From Jacaranda mimosifolia (lineage: Eukaryota; Streptophyta; Magnoliopsida; Lamiales; Bignoniaceae), in the NCBI GenBank assembly GCA_018894105.1, contig CM032125.1:34519032-34583031 (forward strand): a DNA stretch of 64,000 nucleotides, in the 5' to 3' direction. This document shows, in pieces, positions 60,889 to 64,000 of this stretch (position 1 is the stretch's first letter; the number at the start of each line of letters is the position of its first letter). The translations under genes and the position numbers were made by a program. A model generated the notes under the pieces. The model ran no database searches. It saw only the letters and a program-made list of their open reading frames with translations, and was not told the origin of the DNA.

Positions 60889-63212
60889 TATTCATAGTTT
60901 TACTGGAACAACTGGAGGCTATCATGACAGGAGCCATGGCGAAGTAGTTCAGTTGTTTTTTTTTTTTTGGTACAGATAAGGGCTTTTTTGGTTATTCATT
61001 TTTTTCTGCTTGTGAGTAAACTGTCATGGTTTTTGAACTTGAATGTAGATTAACTGCTTGATTGCTTGCATATGTTTGTTGCATGTCAAGAGTATTGCTT
61101 CTTCTATGGAAGCAAAACTCAAAATATAGACATGTTTCCCCCCCTCCCCCCCCCCGGCCGGAGAAATGAAGCAATAAATAAATGTTTGGTAATTTTGCTT
61201 TTCTTTGCATTATATTGTTTGGTATTGGGCCTTTAAAGCAAATAAAATTGTGGTTTTGGGCATCATTTTTGTGAACTCACTCCTCTTAGCTGTGTTGGAA
61301 CTCATCAAAGCAAGCTAGAAAATTGGATTCTTTGGTTTTTCATACATGGAGGAAACATCATTAACTTATGCCTTGTGTACCATTTCCTGTTTTCCTATTG
61401 CTTGTTTGTATCTTTATCAATATGATGACTGGCTCTTCTTTCTGAAGTCCTGGGGCATAACATATTAATAGGCAAGAATTTCAGTTTTTGTTAGTAAAAT
61501 TGTATTGGGAAATTCAACTAATTAACTGCATTCATTTAATTAATTCTGTTCTTATGGTTTAAAATGTTAATTGCAAGTGTAATAGGATCACAAATTTTGT
61601 TTGCTGAACTAGCATAGCTCCTCTTCAAATGCTACCTCAGAACTACCTCTGTGGGATTCAAATCTATGACTGTCTTGTTTCTAGTGTCTAAATGATTTAC
61701 ACTTCCTAGGTCATCATCCCTTCCAATGAATTATATTTTCTTAACCCAATATTTGTTTAATTGAATCTTGATATTGGATTAATTGATTTACCCAAATTAA
61801 CTCCATCATCACATGTAGTTATTTTAAAATCTCTCAACTCAGGATTCATTTTATACCTTGAAAATTCTGAGATCAAACCAAAAGCAGCCCATTATTAGAA
61901 GTCTATCCCTTTGAAGATAGGTATGGAATGATCAAATTGGTTCACTGCTTTTATTTTTGACTGACAAGCCAGGTGATCAAATTCCCCTATCATCAAAATA
62001 TATCATCTAGGCTTCTAGGAGCTATAGCAAGAATTTTCTTTTCCCATATTTTTTAGTAAAAACATATCATCAATATTAATTGTATGTGCTAATAACAGTC
62101 TTATCCCACGTGTGGCAAGTTATGGTTTTGAAATAGCTTATAATTGTCCCTTTTCTCATACCATTTGAGGTAATTTTTAATAAAATCATATGATCTATAA
62201 TTGCATGTTATTGTAACCAGTTTTATTTCACATCTAAGAAGTTGAGGGTTTTGAAATAGTTTATAAGTTATTCATTCTCTTTTGCTTTCTTAGGTGTTTT
62301 TCTAAAAACAAACTCCCCACTAACTGTATACCAATAGAATAATATCTCGACATGACTGAACCTCCGTAGTACCCAGAAAATTTGGTCAAAATTGATATGG
62401 CAAAGAGGAAATAACAGGAATGAACTCCCATCCCAAGAAATTGCAATACAATTGTAAGAAAGTAGAATCTTGATAAGACAATAAAGTTTTTGAATTGCTA
62501 GCCACATTTTCTTTGGCAAAGTGTGTCCTTAATTTGGTACCACAATCAGACATCTGGTGGCAAGTTGGCAATTTGAGCTTTGCTTTAATTGTGCTTTTTG
62601 CACATTGGTCTCTAGAATTTTCTTCTTCTCTTTGTCTTAATCTTCCTATCTTGCTCAGCTGGTTGGTTAAAATATGGAAATTTGATGCTGAGGGGCATAC
62701 TTGATGACAATATTGAACCTAACCCAATTCATTTATTTACTTTATGATGGAGACCAACTGAGTGGGCAAGATCACATGAGTATGTGAGAATCTTGGCATA
62801 TAAAGAGGTGCTACATAAAGAAATCCAATAAATTTTTTATTGAGCAGGATTTGCAACTTGGGTGGAATTTTCCTTGATAGTATTGTGTAAAAGAACAAAG
62901 CAACTTGGTTAGAAGGAAATGAATTTGTTCCATGGATTGCCTTGTATGCATGAAGATAATTTTATGTTATATTTATGTGACTGTCACTGTCTTTTAAATA
63001 AATATGCTAAAGGTCTAATTTAAAGAGTTTAATAAAAAGATCTCAAACCCAACTCGAAACATATATATGAAGCTGTAGTCTGAGTTTGGATCCAAACTCG
63101 ATGAGTCAGCTTGATTTTTTGAACTCAAAGGTAACTCAATGAAAATCCAAGTTCAACTTAAGTTGATCCAATTAAATTTAAATTTTTATGTAAATTTTAA
63201 AGTTACTGCAAC
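60889..63212. other. 3'UTR of the 379-aa gene and downstream spacer
   Basis: The first few hundred bases probably hold the 3'UTR, including a T run at 60957-60968, a poly-C tract at 61138-61155 and AATAAATAAATG near 61173. The rest, to 63212, is of mixed composition and shows no open frame or splice pattern that I can support. Confidence 0.45.
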
Positions 63213-63530
63213 TAGGGGTGCGATCGAGCTGAGTCGAGCTCGAGCTCGAAATACATATATTAGGCCTGAGCTCGAGCTCAAGTTTGAACTCGAACTCGAA
63301 ATAAAAAAAAATAGTAATATATTATATATTTATTAATAAAAATAAAAAATAATATTTAATTATATATTACTTGCGAATCTCAAACCTAAATACAGACGGT
63401 TCGAGCTCGACTCGAATTAGAGTTCAAGCTCGATTCAACTCGACTCAAGCTCAAATTGTTTCGAGTTGGAGTCGAGCTAGCTCGAGCTCGGCTTGTGAAG
63501 TTCGCGAACCGGCTCGACTCGTTTTTAATT
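63213..63530. mobile_element. Degenerate hAT-like MITE, GAGCTCGAG-rich
   Basis: Starts TAGGGGTGCGATCGAGCTGA like the other members of this family and ends near GGCTCGACTCGTTTTT. The interior is full of CGAGCTCGAG and TCGAACTCG palindromic pieces around an AT-rich centre. The right terminus and target duplication are not preserved. Open frames over it on both strands are repeat-derived. Confidence 0.6.
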
Positions 63531-64000
63531 GTAACATTGAGTTTGAGTTCAAAATTTTTTCTCTAATAAAAGAATACAAAATATTAGTAACAAAACTTAC
63601 CAAAATATAATACAAAATAAATACTAGTGATATAAGTAAAGTAACACTAAAGGAGAAATACATAGTTGGGTCTTTAGTCATTTATAAATTGAGGCCAACC
63701 ACAGCTGCCTTTGGGCTTGAAAATCAAAGGGATTATAATAATTGTGTATTTGATTAAGCTCTAGATTGTACACCTCAATAATGAGATATAAAGAAAGGTC
63801 TTCTAAACCTAAAATCAAAGTCAACTACTCAACTGCAAATTGAAAGACTTCCCCCAATTGCTTTATCTTTTTCAGATTGATTAAACCATTCTTCAATGTC
63901 TTTCTTGGATCCAATGTAGGCTAATTAGACTATTGAGAATTAAATAACAATTTCACAAACTAACACACACACAAATGTGAGAAAGAGGGTCGTTAGCCTA

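Overview
The window is nuclear DNA of a flowering plant, most likely a eudicot. The genes are split by GT-AG introns, the intergenic DNA is very AT-rich and full of small non-autonomous transposons (MITEs, SINEs), and every recognisable protein belongs to a plant-specific or plant-expanded family. The species cannot be fixed from the sequence alone. No bacterial, organellar, viral or CRISPR feature was seen. All exon models were built by reading splice sites, reading phase and similarity to remembered family members; no search was run.

Layout. (1) Positions 1-17200: three tandem, same-strand (minus) MATE/DETOXIFICATION transporter genes with the same seven-exon plan. The copy at 12474-17025 (501 aa) and the copy at 8629-12040 (488 aa) are intact. 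The copy at 26-3632 is cut by the window edge, carries a 13-nt deletion in exon 2, has a GC instead of a GT donor after exon 4, and has a 1.1 kb hAT-type element about 110 bp upstream of its ATG; it is probably a recent pseudogene. (2) 17200-37240: a 20 kb gene desert with a SINE, MITEs, a foldback Mutator-like element, a cluster of TRIM-like LTRs and a few islands of higher GC that look like isolated promoter or enhancer pieces. (3) 37358-39262: an intronless GRAS regulator, SCARECROW-LIKE 8 type. (4) 39263-46652: MITE-rich spacer, then a proximal promoter with TGGGCY/GCCCA elements and an MSA-like AACGG site in front of (5) 46653-47654, a four-exon PATRONUS-type plant securin with two destruction boxes. 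(6) 47655-52963: spacer with two MITE-like elements, one carrying a foreign GC-richer segment. (7) 52964-55646: a four-exon NIP5;1-type aquaporin (boric acid channel) with an unusually short N-terminus. (8) 59749-60888: a single-coding-exon, alanine-rich nuclear-looking protein of unknown function with 5'UTR intron(s). (9) 60889-64000: spacer ending in a degenerate hAT-like MITE.

The genes do not form one pathway. The MATE cluster is a tandem expansion in vacuolar or plasma-membrane export of metabolites. The other genes are single loci for transcription control (SCL8), chromosome segregation (securin), boron transport (NIP) and an unknown nuclear role. No undescribed multi-gene system is evident. 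The most informative observations are the decay signs in the first MATE copy, the mobile elements placed in promoters and introns, and conserved-looking regulatory islands in the desert.
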